The translations under genes were made by a program, and so were the position numbers. From Enterobacterales bacterium (lineage in GTDB: Bacteria; Pseudomonadota; Gammaproteobacteria; Enterobacterales; Kangiellaceae), in the NCBI GenBank assembly GCA_030949565.1, contig JAUZSK010000072.1:1-64000 (forward strand): a stretch of DNA of 64,000 nt, read 5' to 3'. The notes under the pieces were generated by a model, which saw only the letters and a program-made list of their open reading frames with translations, had not been told where the DNA came from and did not search any database. Shown here piece by piece: positions 30,290-40,968 of this stretch; within the stretch, counting starts at the first letter, position 1; each line of letters opens with the position of its first letter.

Positions 30290-31357
30290 TTATCCCGACT
30301 TTTTCATTAACCAAAAGGCAAATAAAGCAAAAACAAGCAGAGGTATCGCGGCGCCTAAAAAGGGTGAAAAGCCATACAGCAAACTGATGGGGCCAAAAGC
30401 TTGTTTGGATAAATGAAAACCAAAACCAAGCATCACACCGGTTAAAACTCTGGCTCCCATAGACACATCCCGCATCGGTCCAAACACAAAACTAGCGGCT
30501 AGCATCATCATAACTGCGATGGATATGGGTAAAAAAACTTTTTGCCAAATAGCCAGCTCAATTTCTTTGGCATCCAATGCGTTATTGGTTAAATAATTGC
30601 GATATTTGATTAGACCTTTAATATTTAATGTTTCAGGTTCCAGTGACAAGGTTTCAATATTGTCTTGATCAATGGGGTTGTCCCATTTGAGTTTGTCAAA
30701 GCGCGTAATATCAATTTTTTCACCTAAAAAATTAGTTTGTTTGACCTCAAATAGATACCATTCATGACCGATAGTTTGAGCATTTTTTGCTTCAATAAGT
30801 TGACGCAACTGAAAGCTATCATCCAATGTGAAAAGTGAAATATCGTGCATTGTTCCATTTTTGTGTAGGCTTCCAATTTGAATAATTTGTTGCCCCCGCT
30901 TGGCCCATAAACCGGTTTCACTTCGCGCTATTTTACCATCGCTAAGGGCTGATGTTCGCAACTGTTGAGCAGATTTACTAGCAACTGGCGCGATAAACTC
31001 ACTTAAGATCAAAGCACCTAACATTAATAAAAGCGAAGCTTTTAAGGTTGCCCCACCGATCCGCCAAGTGGTCACACCGGCAGCGCGCATCACGGTTAAT
31101 TCATTGTTGGCCGCCAGCATTCCTAGACCAAATAAAGAGCCTATTAAAACGCCCATTGGAAATAAATCCAATATCTTTTGTGGAATCATCAGTGCGACAA
31201 ATAAAAGAGCATCCGCTAACTGGTAGTTCCCATGACCGATTGAATGCGACTCTTCCAAGACACTAAACATAGCGCGTAGCATTATCAGTAAAAATAGGAT
31301 CAAAAGACTGGCAGATATAACATGTCGCGCAATATAGCGATCAAGCAGACTAAACAT
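30290..31357 (-). CDS. lptG: LPS export permease LptG
   Basis: Inner-membrane half of the LptB2FG transporter that extracts lipopolysaccharide. A 355-residue protein with three N-terminal membrane helices (RHVISASLLILFLLIMLRAM, then a PQKILDLFPMGVLIGSLFGLG block), a periplasmic jelly-roll, and three C-terminal helices ending FALFAFWLMKK. Its start overlaps the end of lptF by eight bases. Divergent from pepA, as in most gammaproteobacteria. Confidence 0.94.
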   Translation of the reverse strand: MFSLLDRYIARHVISASLLILFLLIMLRAMFSVLEESHSIGHGNYQLADALLFVALMIPQKILDLFPMGVLIGSLFGLGMLAANNELTVMRAAGVTTWRIGGATLKASLLLMLGALILSEFIAPVASKSAQQLRTSALSDGKIARSETGLWAKRGQQIIQIGSLHKNGTMHDISLFTLDDSFQLRQLIEAKNAQTIGHEWYLFEVKQTNFLGEKIDITRFDKLKWDNPIDQDNIETLSLEPETLNIKGLIKYRNYLTNNALDAKEIELAIWQKVFLPISIAVMMMLAASFVFGPMRDVSMGARVLTGVMLGFGFHLSKQAFGPISLLYGFSPFLGAAIPLLVFALFAFWLMKKSG

Positions 31358-32619
31358 TAGCAGGCCTCACTTGATTAGTCTTTTTAGGTGCTAATTTTTT
31401 GGGTTTATATAGCCAATAAATAAAAGCGCCGAGTGCAAGATGGATCCACCAAAAACCAACACTACCGGGAAGTTGCCCTAAAGCAATCATCTTACGGGTG
31501 TATAGCATCAACAAAACATAACCGAGATAAATCATCATAGAAGGTAAGATCCGAGCAAACTTACCCTGTCTGGGGCGGCTTCTTGATAATGGCACGGCAA
31601 GCAGACATAGCAAGGGGATGGAAATAGGTGCCGCGATACGCCAATGCAGCTCGGCCCATTCACGATGCCCTAGCACCTTGAGTAGCTCAATGGTCGAAGT
31701 CGGCAGTTGCTCTTTATTAGCGTTGAACATCTGATTTTGTTCGATTTTGGTGTAGCTAGAATCAAAATCTGTCACCTGCCAACGTCCATCTTTAATATTG
31801 TATTCACTAAACTGGCCTTGCTCTAATACCAAATAATTGATGCCATTGGTTTCATCTTCCCATTGCCGACCGCGAGCGGCGGTTTGAATCTTAAGACTAG
31901 AATAGCTTGTTTCGGTGGTTACATTGGAAGCTGGATTAACCAGACTGGTTGTAACCTCTTGGTTTTGAGAAGCTTGATTCAATCCTTCGACTCCATTTGA
32001 CTGTCTAGTTTCTGACCTAGATTCTGACTGTCTGTTTTCTAAATTAGATTCTGACTGTCCATTATTCAGCGTTAAATCTTTGGGGCGAGAAACCGAAAAA
32101 ACACCTTTAATTTCGCCACTATCCGACTTGGCTTCAACATAGACCACGCCATCCTTGTGAGAATTTTCTCTAAATTGGCCTGCGGTAAAGATTCCTAATT
32201 TCGCCTTAGCAGCTTCCTCTCGCATAATCACTTCACTATGAGACATCGCCCAAGGTGTCAACATGGTTGACAGTCCCCCAGCAAAAAGAGCTAAAACCAA
32301 CGCCATCGGCATTAACATCTTGGCTAAATCTTTTTTCACCAATACCTAAGCCTTGCACCACCACTAGTTCATTATCAGAGTAAAGCCGCCCAAAGGTCAG
32401 TAGAATAGACAAGAAAAAGGATAAAGGAATCAAAAAACCAGCAATCGATGGGATCTGCAATGCCAGCAAAGAAAATACGGCTTTTGCCGAAATACTACCG
32501 CTGACGGCCAATTGAATATATTTTACAAAACGCGAACTAACAAATATCAAAATAAGCACCATCAGGATTGCCCCGGTGGTGGTATAAATATCACGATTGA
32601 TATAGTTTTTTAAAATCAA
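31350..32619 (-). CDS. lptF: LPS export permease LptF (one frameshift, low-complexity insert)
   Basis: Partner of LptG in LPS extraction. The first part (MILKNYINRDIYTTTGAILM, to VVVQGLGIGEK) and the second part (DLAKMLMPMALVLALFAG onward) join if a T6 run at 32331-32336 has one base fewer; 1270 bases = 423 codons plus 1 fits. In the periplasmic domain a Ser/Glu/Gln-rich insert of some 50 residues contains degenerate nine-residue repeats (RQSESNLEN, RQSESRSET, RQSNG). The C-terminal membrane helices are normal. An essential gene, so the frameshift is almost surely a sequence error. Confidence 0.92.
31995..32062. repeat. Degenerate 27-base tandem repeat in lptF
   Basis: About two and a half copies of a 27-base unit containing GATTCTGACTGTC, encoding the RQSES repeats in the LptF periplasmic domain. 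In-frame, so it lengthens the insert without disrupting it. Confidence 0.65.
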
Positions 32620-32879
32620 TTAGATTTCCTAGTCCTTAGGCTCTAGAGTGCGAATCACAATTGCTTTTCAAGCTAATTTAGACAATATTTTAATAGAAAA
32701 GTGATACTTTTGCTTAATAAATTGCATTTTATCAGTTAAACTCTCATTTTAGCTAGTTTTGTACCCATTTTTAGAGCTTGTTACGATCATTTTAACATCG
32801 GTCATGCAGAAAACAAATGACGCCACATAAAATGTAAATCTACAACAGCACAGATTGATAAATTTAAGGCCAATTATTC
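32620..32879. promoter_or_regulatory. Divergent lptF-pepA intergenic region
   Basis: A 260-base gap holding divergent promoters for lptFG and for pepA-holC-valS. AT-rich, with no open frame. I cannot assign exact boxes. Confidence 0.4.
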
Positions 32880-34373
32880 ATGGAATTTAATGTAAAAAGC
32901 GGTAATCCAGAAAAACAACGTAGTGCTTGCGTGGTAGTTGGAGTTTTTGACTCGCGCAAATTATCTCACGCTGGAGAGCAAATTGACACGGTCAGTGATG
33001 GCTATCTTAGCAATCTGCTAAGACGTGGTGATATGGAAGGCAAGCTAGGCCAAGTTTTGCTGTTGCACAATGTCCCTAACACCCTATCCGATCGTGTGCT
33101 GTTGATTGGTTGTGGCAAAGAAAGAGACTTCTCGGATAAGCATTATCATCAAGTCATTGCAAAAGCGATTACCACTCTCAACGAAACTGGCTCAATGGAA
33201 GCAGTGTGCTTTTTGAGTGAACTCAATGTCAAAGGACGCGACACTCATTGGAAAGTGCGTAGAGCGGTGGAGGCGACTCAAGATACCCTCTATGCGTTTG
33301 AAGCCTTTAAGAGTAAAACCGATGCTGCGAGACGTCCGGTCAGAAAGTTAGTTTTCAACGTTACAAGCCGAAAAGATTTAACCATTGGCGAGCAAGCCAT
33401 AAAAGAAGGGATGGCGGTGGCAAAAGGCACCAGTAAAGCCAAAGACTTAGCCAATCTTCCGCCCAATATACTCAACCCCGCATATCTTGCACAAGAAGCA
33501 CAAAAATTAGCCGCTGATAATGACAAGATTGACTGCTTAGTATTGGATGAAGCCGAGTTGAAAGAAATGGGCATGGGTGCTTTTACCGCAGTTTCTCAAG
33601 GTTCTGATAACCCCGGCAAACTGATCGTGCTGAAGTATTTAGCTGGTGGCAGCCAACAAAAACCGATTGTATTAGTAGGTAAAGGTATCACCTTTGATAG
33701 TGGTGGCATTTCGCTAAAGCCCGGTGATAAAATGGATGAGATGAAATACGACATGGGCGGAGCAGCGAGTGTTTTCGGTAGTTTTGTCAGCATCACTGAG
33801 TTGGAACTAGCAATAAACCTTATTGTGGTCATCACTTCCGCTGAAAATATGCCGAGTGGCTCTGCTTGTCGACCCGGTGATATCGTAACCACCTTATCCG
33901 GACAAACTGTAGAAATATTAAATACCGATGCGGAAGGACGCTTGGTCCTTTGCGATGCCCTGACCTACGCTGAAAGATTTAATCCCGATGTGGTGATTGA
34001 TGTGGCAACCCTCACCGGTGCCTGCGTAGTAGCTCTTGGCGATCAAGCTTCTGGATTGTTGAGTAATCATAATCCTTTAGCCCATGAGTTACTTAATGCT
34101 GGTGAACTTTGTGGCGATAGAGCATGGCGACTTCCCCTTTGGGATGAATATCAAGAACAACTTGATTCTAACTTTGCCGATATGAGTAATCTGGGTGGAC
34201 GCGGCGCTGGTACCATTACAGCGGCTTGCTTTTTATCACGATTCACCAAAAAGTATCATTGGGCACATCTAGATATTGCCGGTACTGCGTGGCGCTCTGG
34301 CAAACAAAAAGGAGCCACTGGTCGACCGGTTCCGTTGCTAACACAGTATATTATTACTCGGTCACAACACTAG
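32880..34373 (+). CDS. pepA: Leucyl (cytosol) aminopeptidase
   Basis: Hexameric M17 aminopeptidase; in E. coli PepA is also an accessory factor for Xer recombination. The 497-residue protein has the metal and catalytic set: [27 protein letters not shown], and the signature NTDAEGRL. Also [14 protein letters not shown] and [17 protein letters not shown]. Divergent from lptFG and followed by holC and valS, the usual order. Confidence 0.97.
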   Translation: MEFNVKSGNPEKQRSACVVVGVFDSRKLSHAGEQIDTVSDGYLSNLLRRGDMEGKLGQVLLLHNVPNTLSDRVLLIGCGKERDFSDKHYHQVIAKAITTLNETGSMEAVCFLSELNVKGRDTHWKVRRAVEATQDTLYAFEAFKSKTDAARRPVRKLVFNVTSRKDLTIGEQAIKEGMAVAKGTSKAKDLANLPPNILNPAYLAQEAQKLAADNDKIDCLVLDEAELKEMGMGAFTAVSQGSDNPGKLIVLKYLAGGSQQKPIVLVGKGITFDSGGISLKPGDKMDEMKYDMGGAASVFGSFVSITELELAINLIVVITSAENMPSGSACRPGDIVTTLSGQTVEILNTDAEGRLVLCDALTYAERFNPDVVIDVATLTGACVVALGDQASGLLSNHNPLAHELLNAGELCGDRAWRLPLWDEYQEQLDSNFADMSNLGGRGAGTITAACFLSRFTKKYHWAHLDIAGTAWRSGKQKGATGRPVPLLTQYIITRSQH

Positions 34374-34382
34374 TGAAGCGTC

Positions 34383-34404
34383 AGTTTTAATAACTGCGCC
34401 TAGT
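34383..34404 (+). terminator. Weak hairpin after pepA
   Basis: GCG-t-CAGTT / AACTG-CGC around a TTAAT loop, about ten bases after the pepA stop. There is no following T-run, so it may only pause transcription before holC. Confidence 0.25.
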
Positions 34405-34492
34405 TTAAGCCCTATTGTTTTATCCTTCGACTGGCTCAAAATCGACTAGAACAGATGTTTGGTCTTGAGCTAATGTTAATAAAGAGATACCA

Positions 34493-34927
34493 ATGACACG
34501 AATCGAGTTTTATTCGGTGGAAGATCCTAACAACCGCCCTCCTTTTGCCCATATCACTAAGGTGGTACAGCGGGGCTATCAAAAGGGACAGAAAATATAT
34601 ATTCACACAGAATCGATACGTCAGGCGGAGAAAATTGATGAAATTCTGTGGCAGCAAGAAGCCAATAGTTTTTTACCTCATCAACTGGTTGGTGAAGACG
34701 AAAATACAAGACCTCCGATTGAAATAGGCTGTAGTAAACCACCAACTGATCACGCTGATATCTTAATTAATTTAGCCAACGAAGTACCATTATTTTTTAG
34801 TCAATTTCATTGGGTTTTTGAGTATGCGTTTGGTGATGATGATAAAAAAGAACTGGCTCGCTCGCGCTTCAAATTTTATCGTGAGCGAGGCTATCCCCTG
34901 AATCACAAAAAAATCAGAAATGAATAA
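34493..34927 (+). CDS. holC: DNA polymerase III chi subunit
   Basis: HolC links the clamp loader to SSB. A 144-residue protein with the family start (RIEFYSVEDP), a Rossmann-like core (GQKIYIHTESIRQAEKIDEI, LWQQEANSFLPHQL), ADILINLANEVPLFF and a C-terminal FKFYRERGYPLNHKK, which matches chi. Lies between pepA and valS, the canonical position, with gaps of 119 and 81 bases. Confidence 0.93.
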   Translation: MTRIEFYSVEDPNNRPPFAHITKVVQRGYQKGQKIYIHTESIRQAEKIDEILWQQEANSFLPHQLVGEDENTRPPIEIGCSKPPTDHADILINLANEVPLFFSQFHWVFEYAFGDDDKKELARSRFKFYRERGYPLNHKKIRNE

Positions 34928-35008
34928 TAATTCAGTTGCTTAAACCAAATTTGTTTTAGCGAGCATCAATCAATGACATTTAAGAAACAACCAAGATAAG
35001 AGTTAACA

Positions 35009-37846
35009 ATGGAATCATCATACAACCCCGAAAATATAGAACAAAAATGGTATAAACAATGGGAATCCAATGGCTATTTTAAAGCTAGCGGTCAAGGTGA
35101 GCCCTACTGCATCTTGATCCCGCCACCTAATGTTACCGGCAGTTTACATATGGGGCATGCCTTTCAGCATACCATTATGGATTGTCTTACTCGTTTTCAT
35201 CGTATGAAGGGTGATAATACCCTGTGGCAATGTGGCAGCGATCACGCTGGCATTGCCACGCAAATGGTGGTGGAGCGCCAGTTAAATGCCAAAGGTAAAA
35301 AAAGAACCGATTATACACGTGAAGAGTTTGTTGAAAAAGTTTGGCAATGGAAAGAATCTTCTGGCGGTACAATCTCCGACCAAATGCGCCGACTAGGTGA
35401 TTCTCCAGATTGGGATCGTGAAGCCTTCACCATGGATGAAAACTTATCCAAAGCAGTTCAACAAGTTTTTATTCAACTCTACCAAGATGACATTATTTAC
35501 CGCGGTAAGAGACTGGTCAACTGGGACCCAAAATTTCAGTCCGCTATTTCAGATCTTGAGGTTGAAAATCATGAAGAAAAAGGTTTTATGTGGCATTTCC
35601 GTTATCCACTAGCCGATAATAAGACTACTCAGGATGGCAAAAATTACTTGGTGGTCGCAACCACCCGTCCAGAAACCATGCTCGGTGATTCAGCGGTCGC
35701 GGTTGATCCTGATGATGAACGCTACCAAGATTTAATTGGTCAGTATATTGATTTACCCTTGGTTAATCGGCGTATTCCAATTATTGCGGATGATTATGTT
35801 GACCGTGAATTTGGAACCGGTTGCGTTAAAATCACACCAGCCCATGACTTTAACGATTATGAAGTCGGTAAGCGACACTCGCTGCCACTGATCAACATTT
35901 TTAGCACCACTGCAACTATTTTGGCGCAAGCGGAAGTTTACGATTTTATCGGTAAAGCGCTTGAAGATTATGATAACCAACTACCTTCTGAATTTAATGG
36001 ACAAGATCGCTTTGAAGCCAGAAAGGCCATTGTCGATAAATTCGAATCCTTAAATTTACTGGATAAAATTGAAGACCATAAATTAATGGTTCCCAGAGGT
36101 GACCGAAGTAATGTCGTCATCGAACCACTTTTAACCGACCAATGGTACGTGGCGACCGAAACCTTAGCCAAGCCAGCTATCAATGCGGTAAAAAGCGGAG
36201 AGATAAAATTTGTTCCTGAAAACTGGGATAAAACCTACTATCACTGGATGAACAATATCCAAGACTGGTGTATTAGCCGGCAACTATGGTGGGGACATCG
36301 AATTCCCGCTTGGTACGATCAAAATGGAAATGTTTATGTCGGAGATAGCGAACAAACAGTTCGTGAAACCCATCAGTTATCTGCTGAGATTCAACTTAAA
36401 CAAGATGAAGATGTGTTAGATACCTGGTTCTCTTCCGCCTTATGGCCTTTTGCCACCATGGGTTGGCCCGAACAAACTAAACAGCTAGAAACCTTTGTAC
36501 CCTCGAGTGTGTTGGTAACCGGTTTCGATATTATTTTCTTTTGGGTGGCGCGTATGATTATGATGACACTCAAATTTACCAATAAAGTCCCCTTCAAAGA
36601 AATCTATATTACGGGACTGATCAAAGATGAAAATGGCGACAAGATGTCAAAATCAAAAGGTAACGTGCTTGACCCTATTGATTTGATTGACGGTATTGAA
36701 TTAGAGCCACTGGTCAGCAAAAGAACCAGTGGATTAATGAATCCAAAAGCCGCCACAAAAATTGAAAAAGCCACTCGTAAACAATTCCCTCAAGGAATCG
36801 ATTCCTATGGAACTGACGCGTTACGAATGACTTTCTGCTCGTTAGCTTCCACCAGTCGCGATATTAATTTTGATCTTGGACGAGTCGAAGGTTATAAAAA
36901 CTACTGTAATAAATTATGGAATGCGGCACGTTTTGTATTAATGAATACTGAAGAATTTGACTGTGGACAAAACCAGCAAATGATGACTTTAAGTATTGCC
37001 GACCGTTGGATCATTGGACGCTTTAATTTGGCCTTGCAGGAGTTTGAAAATCATACAAAGGAATACCGTTTTGATCTGGCGAGTAAAACCCTGTTTCAAT
37101 TTAGTAAAAATGATTACTGTGATTGGTATCTTGAATTATCCAAGCCCATTTTAACCAGTGATGATTCTAGTGAAGATGAAAAACGCGGTACTCGACATAC
37201 CCTAGTCAATATTTTATCCGCCATGATGCAATTGCTGCATCCGATGATGCCCTATGTTACAGAAGAGATCTGGCAACGTCTTAAACCTCTAACCAACCAC
37301 ACCGCAGATTCGATTATGATTTCTCAATTTCCAGAATTTGATCAATCATCGGTAGACCAACAGGTGATTGATGATTTGGAATGGATTAAAAATATCATCA
37401 GTGGCGTAAGAAATATTAAAGGCGAACTCAATATATCGCCATCAAAACCGGTTAAAGTTTTATTGAAAAACTTTACTGACAATGACACTCGCTGTCTTAA
37501 TGAGTATCGTAGCTTTATATCATCTCTAGCCAAATTAGAGAACATTGAATTATTGTCTCCTGATCAATCAGTGCCACCCTCTTCAACCGCTTTAGCCGAA
37601 CATTTGGAAATTTTAGTACCGGTGATTGGATTAATTGATATGGGCGAAGAACTTAAACGCCTACAAAAAGAAATAGATAAACTTAACCAAGAAAAATCGA
37701 GGCTAGAAGGTAAGCTAGGCAATGCTCGCTTTGTTGACAATGCACCTGCGGATATTGTTAATCAAGAAAGAGAAAAACTGACTAAAGCTAAAGAGGCGTT
37801 AGCTATGTTGCAGCAGCAATATTCAGAAATGGAAAAACTCGCTTAA
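35009..37846 (+). CDS. valS: Valyl-tRNA synthetase
   Basis: Class I synthetase of 945 residues charging tRNA-Val. HIGH motif as [15 protein letters not shown], editing (CP1) domain with [13 protein letters not shown] and the [12 protein letters not shown] block, KMSKS as [15 protein letters not shown], and a C-terminal coiled coil ([20 protein letters not shown]). Uninterrupted here, despite the many frameshifts in the window. Third in pepA-holC-valS. Confidence 0.98.
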   Translation: MESSYNPENIEQKWYKQWESNGYFKASGQGEPYCILIPPPNVTGSLHMGHAFQHTIMDCLTRFHRMKGDNTLWQCGSDHAGIATQMVVERQLNAKGKKRTDYTREEFVEKVWQWKESSGGTISDQMRRLGDSPDWDREAFTMDENLSKAVQQVFIQLYQDDIIYRGKRLVNWDPKFQSAISDLEVENHEEKGFMWHFRYPLADNKTTQDGKNYLVVATTRPETMLGDSAVAVDPDDERYQDLIGQYIDLPLVNRRIPIIADDYVDREFGTGCVKITPAHDFNDYEVGKRHSLPLINIFSTTATILAQAEVYDFIGKALEDYDNQLPSEFNGQDRFEARKAIVDKFESLNLLDKIEDHKLMVPRGDRSNVVIEPLLTDQWYVATETLAKPAINAVKSGEIKFVPENWDKTYYHWMNNIQDWCISRQLWWGHRIPAWYDQNGNVYVGDSEQTVRETHQLSAEIQLKQDEDVLDTWFSSALWPFATMGWPEQTKQLETFVPSSVLVTGFDIIFFWVARMIMMTLKFTNKVPFKEIYITGLIKDENGDKMSKSKGNVLDPIDLIDGIELEPLVSKRTSGLMNPKAATKIEKATRKQFPQGIDSYGTDALRMTFCSLASTSRDINFDLGRVEGYKNYCNKLWNAARFVLMNTEEFDCGQNQQMMTLSIADRWIIGRFNLALQEFENHTKEYRFDLASKTLFQFSKNDYCDWYLELSKPILTSDDSSEDEKRGTRHTLVNILSAMMQLLHPMMPYVTEEIWQRLKPLTNHTADSIMISQFPEFDQSSVDQQVIDDLEWIKNIISGVRNIKGELNISPSKPVKVLLKNFTDNDTRCLNEYRSFISSLAKLENIELLSPDQSVPPSSTALAEHLEILVPVIGLIDMGEELKRLQKEIDKLNQEKSRLEGKLGNARFVDNAPADIVNQEREKLTKAKEALAMLQQQYSEMEKLA

Positions 37847-37913
37847 CTGACTACTACAAAGAAAGTACAGCGGAAGACGGTTGCATTGACCAGATGCGTC
37901 TAGTATGGAATTG

Positions 37914-39683
37914 TTATAACTCCTCCATGCTCGGTGCCGCCACCCGCATTATCTCTTGAATAGTGGTAGTCCCTTCCGCCACTTTTTGTGCACCGCTAAT
38001 TCTCAGTAAGGTCATACCGTTTTCGATTGCAACCTTACGAATCGGGTCAACTTCATCGGTTTGCGTGGCTACTTTTTTAATTTTTGCGTCAAGTTTTAAT
38101 AATTCATAAATGCCTTGTCTACCGATGTATCCCGACTGTCGACACTCATCACAACCTTTTGGTTCAAACATTAGTTTGGGTAGTGGTACGTCAAAACCTT
38201 GGGTTAGTTCGGTCCAAGCTTGTTGGTCCGGTTCCACTGCTAGTTTACAATGGGAGCATAAAGTTCTGACCAATCGTTGCGCCATAACCCCTAATAGCGT
38301 TGCATTAAGCAAATAGCTGGGTACACCGATATCTTGCAACCGAGTAATAGCAGAAGCGGCGTCATTGGTATGCAGAGTGGAAATAACCAGATGCCCCGTT
38401 AAAGCGGCCTGAATCGCGATGTCGGCGGTTTCTCTATCTCTAATTTCACCAATCATTATGATATCAGGATCTTGCCGCAGCAAAGCTCTAACACCGTTGG
38501 CAAAACCCACATCGATATCATGATGAACCTGCATTTGATTAAATGCTGGTTCAACCATTTCAATCGGATCTTCAATGGTACAGACATTGACCTGTGGTGT
38601 AGCGAGTAACTTTAAAGTGGTATAAAGAGTGGTTGTTTTACCGGATCCAGTCGGTCCTGTTAACAATACAATGCCTGTAGATTGATTATTAAGTTCCTTC
38701 CATACCAGCTCAGTGTCTTTATTTAATCCCAGTTCGCTAAAGTCCCTTAATAAAACTGTAGGATCAAATATTCGAGCCACCAGTTTTTCACCAAATGCGG
38801 TAGGCATGGTAGACAAGCGAAGTTCAATTTCTAACCCATTCGGGGTTTTAGTCTTGATACGACCATCCAAAGGTTTGCGTCTTTCAGCAACATCCATTCG
38901 ACCTAATATTTTGAATCGGGCGATTACCGCAGCGGATATATTGGCCGGCATTTGATAGACATTATGCAATACCCCATCAATTCTTAATCGTATATTACCG
39001 GTATCCCGTCGTGGTTCAATATGGATATCGCTGGCACGCTCCGAAAAAGCGTACTGCAACAACCAATCCACAATTTGTACCACGTGCTGGTCATTGGCAT
39101 CAAGCTCACCAACATTACCAACTTCCAACAACTGCTCAAGATTTGCCACCTTAACATCTTGTAAATTCTCGCCCGATGCACCTTTAATAGAAGAGCTAAG
39201 GGTGTAAAGTTCTTTTTGCAAACGGCTGACGGTTTCAGGGTTGGCAAAAATTAATTCGACGGGTTTGCGTAAAATCTGCTCTAATCCACTGACCCAAGCG
39301 GTATTTTCCGGTTCTTGGATCGCAATGGATACCTTGTCAGGACGCACCTCACAAGCTAATATGTTATGCCGAATGGCAAAGGCTTTAGACATGACGGCGG
39401 TGACTTCATCCACCTTAATTTTTAAAGGATCAAGACGAATGTAGGGTAATTGGTGTTGCAGAGCAAACTCTTCAGATAATAATTCGGCAGATAAAGATTT
39501 GCCGCGCAATTTTTTAGATTTTAACTTTAATTTTGCGACTTGATTGACTGGATGGCCATTTATCGACTTTTGGCGAACTTCTTTAACCGCTTGTTTTGCT
39601 TGATCGGCCGTAATCACCTCAGAGACTTCTAATCCATGCAGAAAACGAATAATATCGGGTTTGCGGTTGCTCGATGCTTGCAT
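37914..39683 (-). CDS. Type IV pilus / type II secretion ATPase (PilB/GspE family)
   Basis: A 589-residue secretion ATPase. An N-terminal regulatory domain (residues about 1-170) precedes the motor: ASDIHIEPRRD, Walker A LLTGPTGSGKTTTLY, the Asp box, Walker B in DPDIIMIGEIRD, and the His box in HLVISTLHTNDA. A tetracysteine zinc motif follows (CSHCK ... CDECRQSG). No pilus or secretion genes surround it, so which machine it drives cannot be told; a PilB or MshE-like role is likely. Flanked by convergent valS and by tatD upstream. Confidence 0.88.
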   Translation of the reverse strand: MQASSNRKPDIIRFLHGLEVSEVITADQAKQAVKEVRQKSINGHPVNQVAKLKLKSKKLRGKSLSAELLSEEFALQHQLPYIRLDPLKIKVDEVTAVMSKAFAIRHNILACEVRPDKVSIAIQEPENTAWVSGLEQILRKPVELIFANPETVSRLQKELYTLSSSIKGASGENLQDVKVANLEQLLEVGNVGELDANDQHVVQIVDWLLQYAFSERASDIHIEPRRDTGNIRLRIDGVLHNVYQMPANISAAVIARFKILGRMDVAERRKPLDGRIKTKTPNGLEIELRLSTMPTAFGEKLVARIFDPTVLLRDFSELGLNKDTELVWKELNNQSTGIVLLTGPTGSGKTTTLYTTLKLLATPQVNVCTIEDPIEMVEPAFNQMQVHHDIDVGFANGVRALLRQDPDIIMIGEIRDRETADIAIQAALTGHLVISTLHTNDAASAITRLQDIGVPSYLLNATLLGVMAQRLVRTLCSHCKLAVEPDQQAWTELTQGFDVPLPKLMFEPKGCDECRQSGYIGRQGIYELLKLDAKIKKVATQTDEVDPIRKVAIENGMTLLRISGAQKVAEGTTTIQEIMRVAAPSMEEL

Positions 39684-39810
39684 TAATTAGTCCAAAGGTT
39701 ACAAATAATCCAGGTTTAAGCGTTGCTAGCGAGTCAAACTAACTTTAAGCTGATGATTCTTTCAATAAAACATCGCGCAAATACAAAGAGATAGCTCTAT
39801 CGCTTTAAAA

Positions 39811-40587
39811 CTATAAGTTTAGCACCTCTTTTGCATTAAGTGTGGTTTGATTAGAAATTTCCAAAGCGGGTTCATCTCTTAGGTTGACTAGGCTTCTAAA
39901 ATTATCAAATAGGTGTAATGGTGTATTAAAAGGCTGGTTGCAAGTTGCCGGCGGCATATCGGGCGCATCAGTCTCTAGAACGATCGATGTCAATGGTAAG
40001 CGTTTGGCTAAAACATGGAGTTTTGCCGCTCTAGGGAAAGTCATCGCACCACCAAAACCGAGTTTAAAACCCATTTCAATGTATTTCTTTGCTTGATGCT
40101 CAGTTCCGTTAAAAGCGTGCACAATACCACCCCCTTTAAAATGACCCTGTTGTAGCAGTTTAATCATCTCGTCATGGGCTTTTCTTACGTGTAGAACAAC
40201 CGGTAAAGAGGCTTCTTTAGCAATATTAATTTGAGCCTCGGCAAACTCAATTTGCTCACTTTTATTGGTTTTTGCTTTATAGTAATCGAGGCCAAATTCA
40301 CCTATAGCCGCGAGCGGTCCAACCGACAACGCCATTTCCAGATCTCTTAAATGAGATTTTTTGTGTTGATCCATAAACATCGGGTGAAGCCCTAAAGCAG
40401 TATGGCATATACGATTAGTGGCTGTGATTTTACGCACCGCAAGCCAACCTTCCTTTTTAACGCCAGGAATTAAAATACCACAAATACCGGCCTCCTCTGC
40501 TTTATCAACTAACCGATTTAGATTATCACTAAACTGCGGAAAATCAAGATGACAGTGGGTATCAAATAATGTTATTTCGCTAGACAT
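39811..40587 (-). CDS. TatD-family metal-dependent DNase
   Basis: A 258-residue TIM-barrel hydrolase of the TatD/YcfH group. Metal ligands: FDTHCHLDFP (HxH), GEFGLDYY (Glu), PVVLHVRKAHDE (His), GIVHAFNG (His) and LETDAPDMPP (Asp). Family members are 3'-5' exonucleases on DNA or RNA. It is about 130 bases upstream of the secretion ATPase on the same strand. A 381-base gap separates it from prfC. Confidence 0.9.
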   Translation of the reverse strand: MSSEITLFDTHCHLDFPQFSDNLNRLVDKAEEAGICGILIPGVKKEGWLAVRKITATNRICHTALGLHPMFMDQHKKSHLRDLEMALSVGPLAAIGEFGLDYYKAKTNKSEQIEFAEAQINIAKEASLPVVLHVRKAHDEMIKLLQQGHFKGGGIVHAFNGTEHQAKKYIEMGFKLGFGGAMTFPRAAKLHVLAKRLPLTSIVLETDAPDMPPATCNQPFNTPLHLFDNFRSLVNLRDEPALEISNQTTLNAKEVLNL

Positions 40588-40968
40588 TCAACACCTTTAA
40601 AATCCTATTCATTTTTATTTATCTTTTTTCTAGCTAGGCTAGATCCTAATCAGCTGATAGTGCCCCGCTAAAGAAAGTTCTTTAAGGCTATTATCTTTCT
40701 ATTGTTAAAAAAGGCTAAAAAAACTGTGTTTAGTTGGTTTTTCTGACATTTATAACTATGCAAAGCCTACAAACGCTATTTCAACCATCCTCCATCATAA
40801 TCAATAATGTGACCTATTTATAGATTTTTCATCTTTATATAACCAGAATGAATAGTAGCTCACAAAATTAACTAAAGACGCTTGACAGAAGCGTTATCGG
40901 AAAGCCTAGTTATTGTCTATACCGGCCCTAATAAACTAACGGCGATAGAAATCTTAATTCAAGCTTAA
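40588..40968. other. Intergenic region tatD-prfC, no gene seen
   Basis: A 381-base AT-rich gap. It holds the tatD promoter region and the prfC 3' end. One hairpin (40878-40894) is annotated separately. I find no RNA gene or repeat otherwise. Confidence 0.5.
40878..40894 (-). terminator. Possible prfC terminator hairpin
   Basis: Six-base stem ACGCTT/AAGCGT with loop GACAG, about 75 bases after the prfC stop. In prfC sense it is followed by CTTTAGTTAATTTTG, only partly T-rich. Confidence 0.3.
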
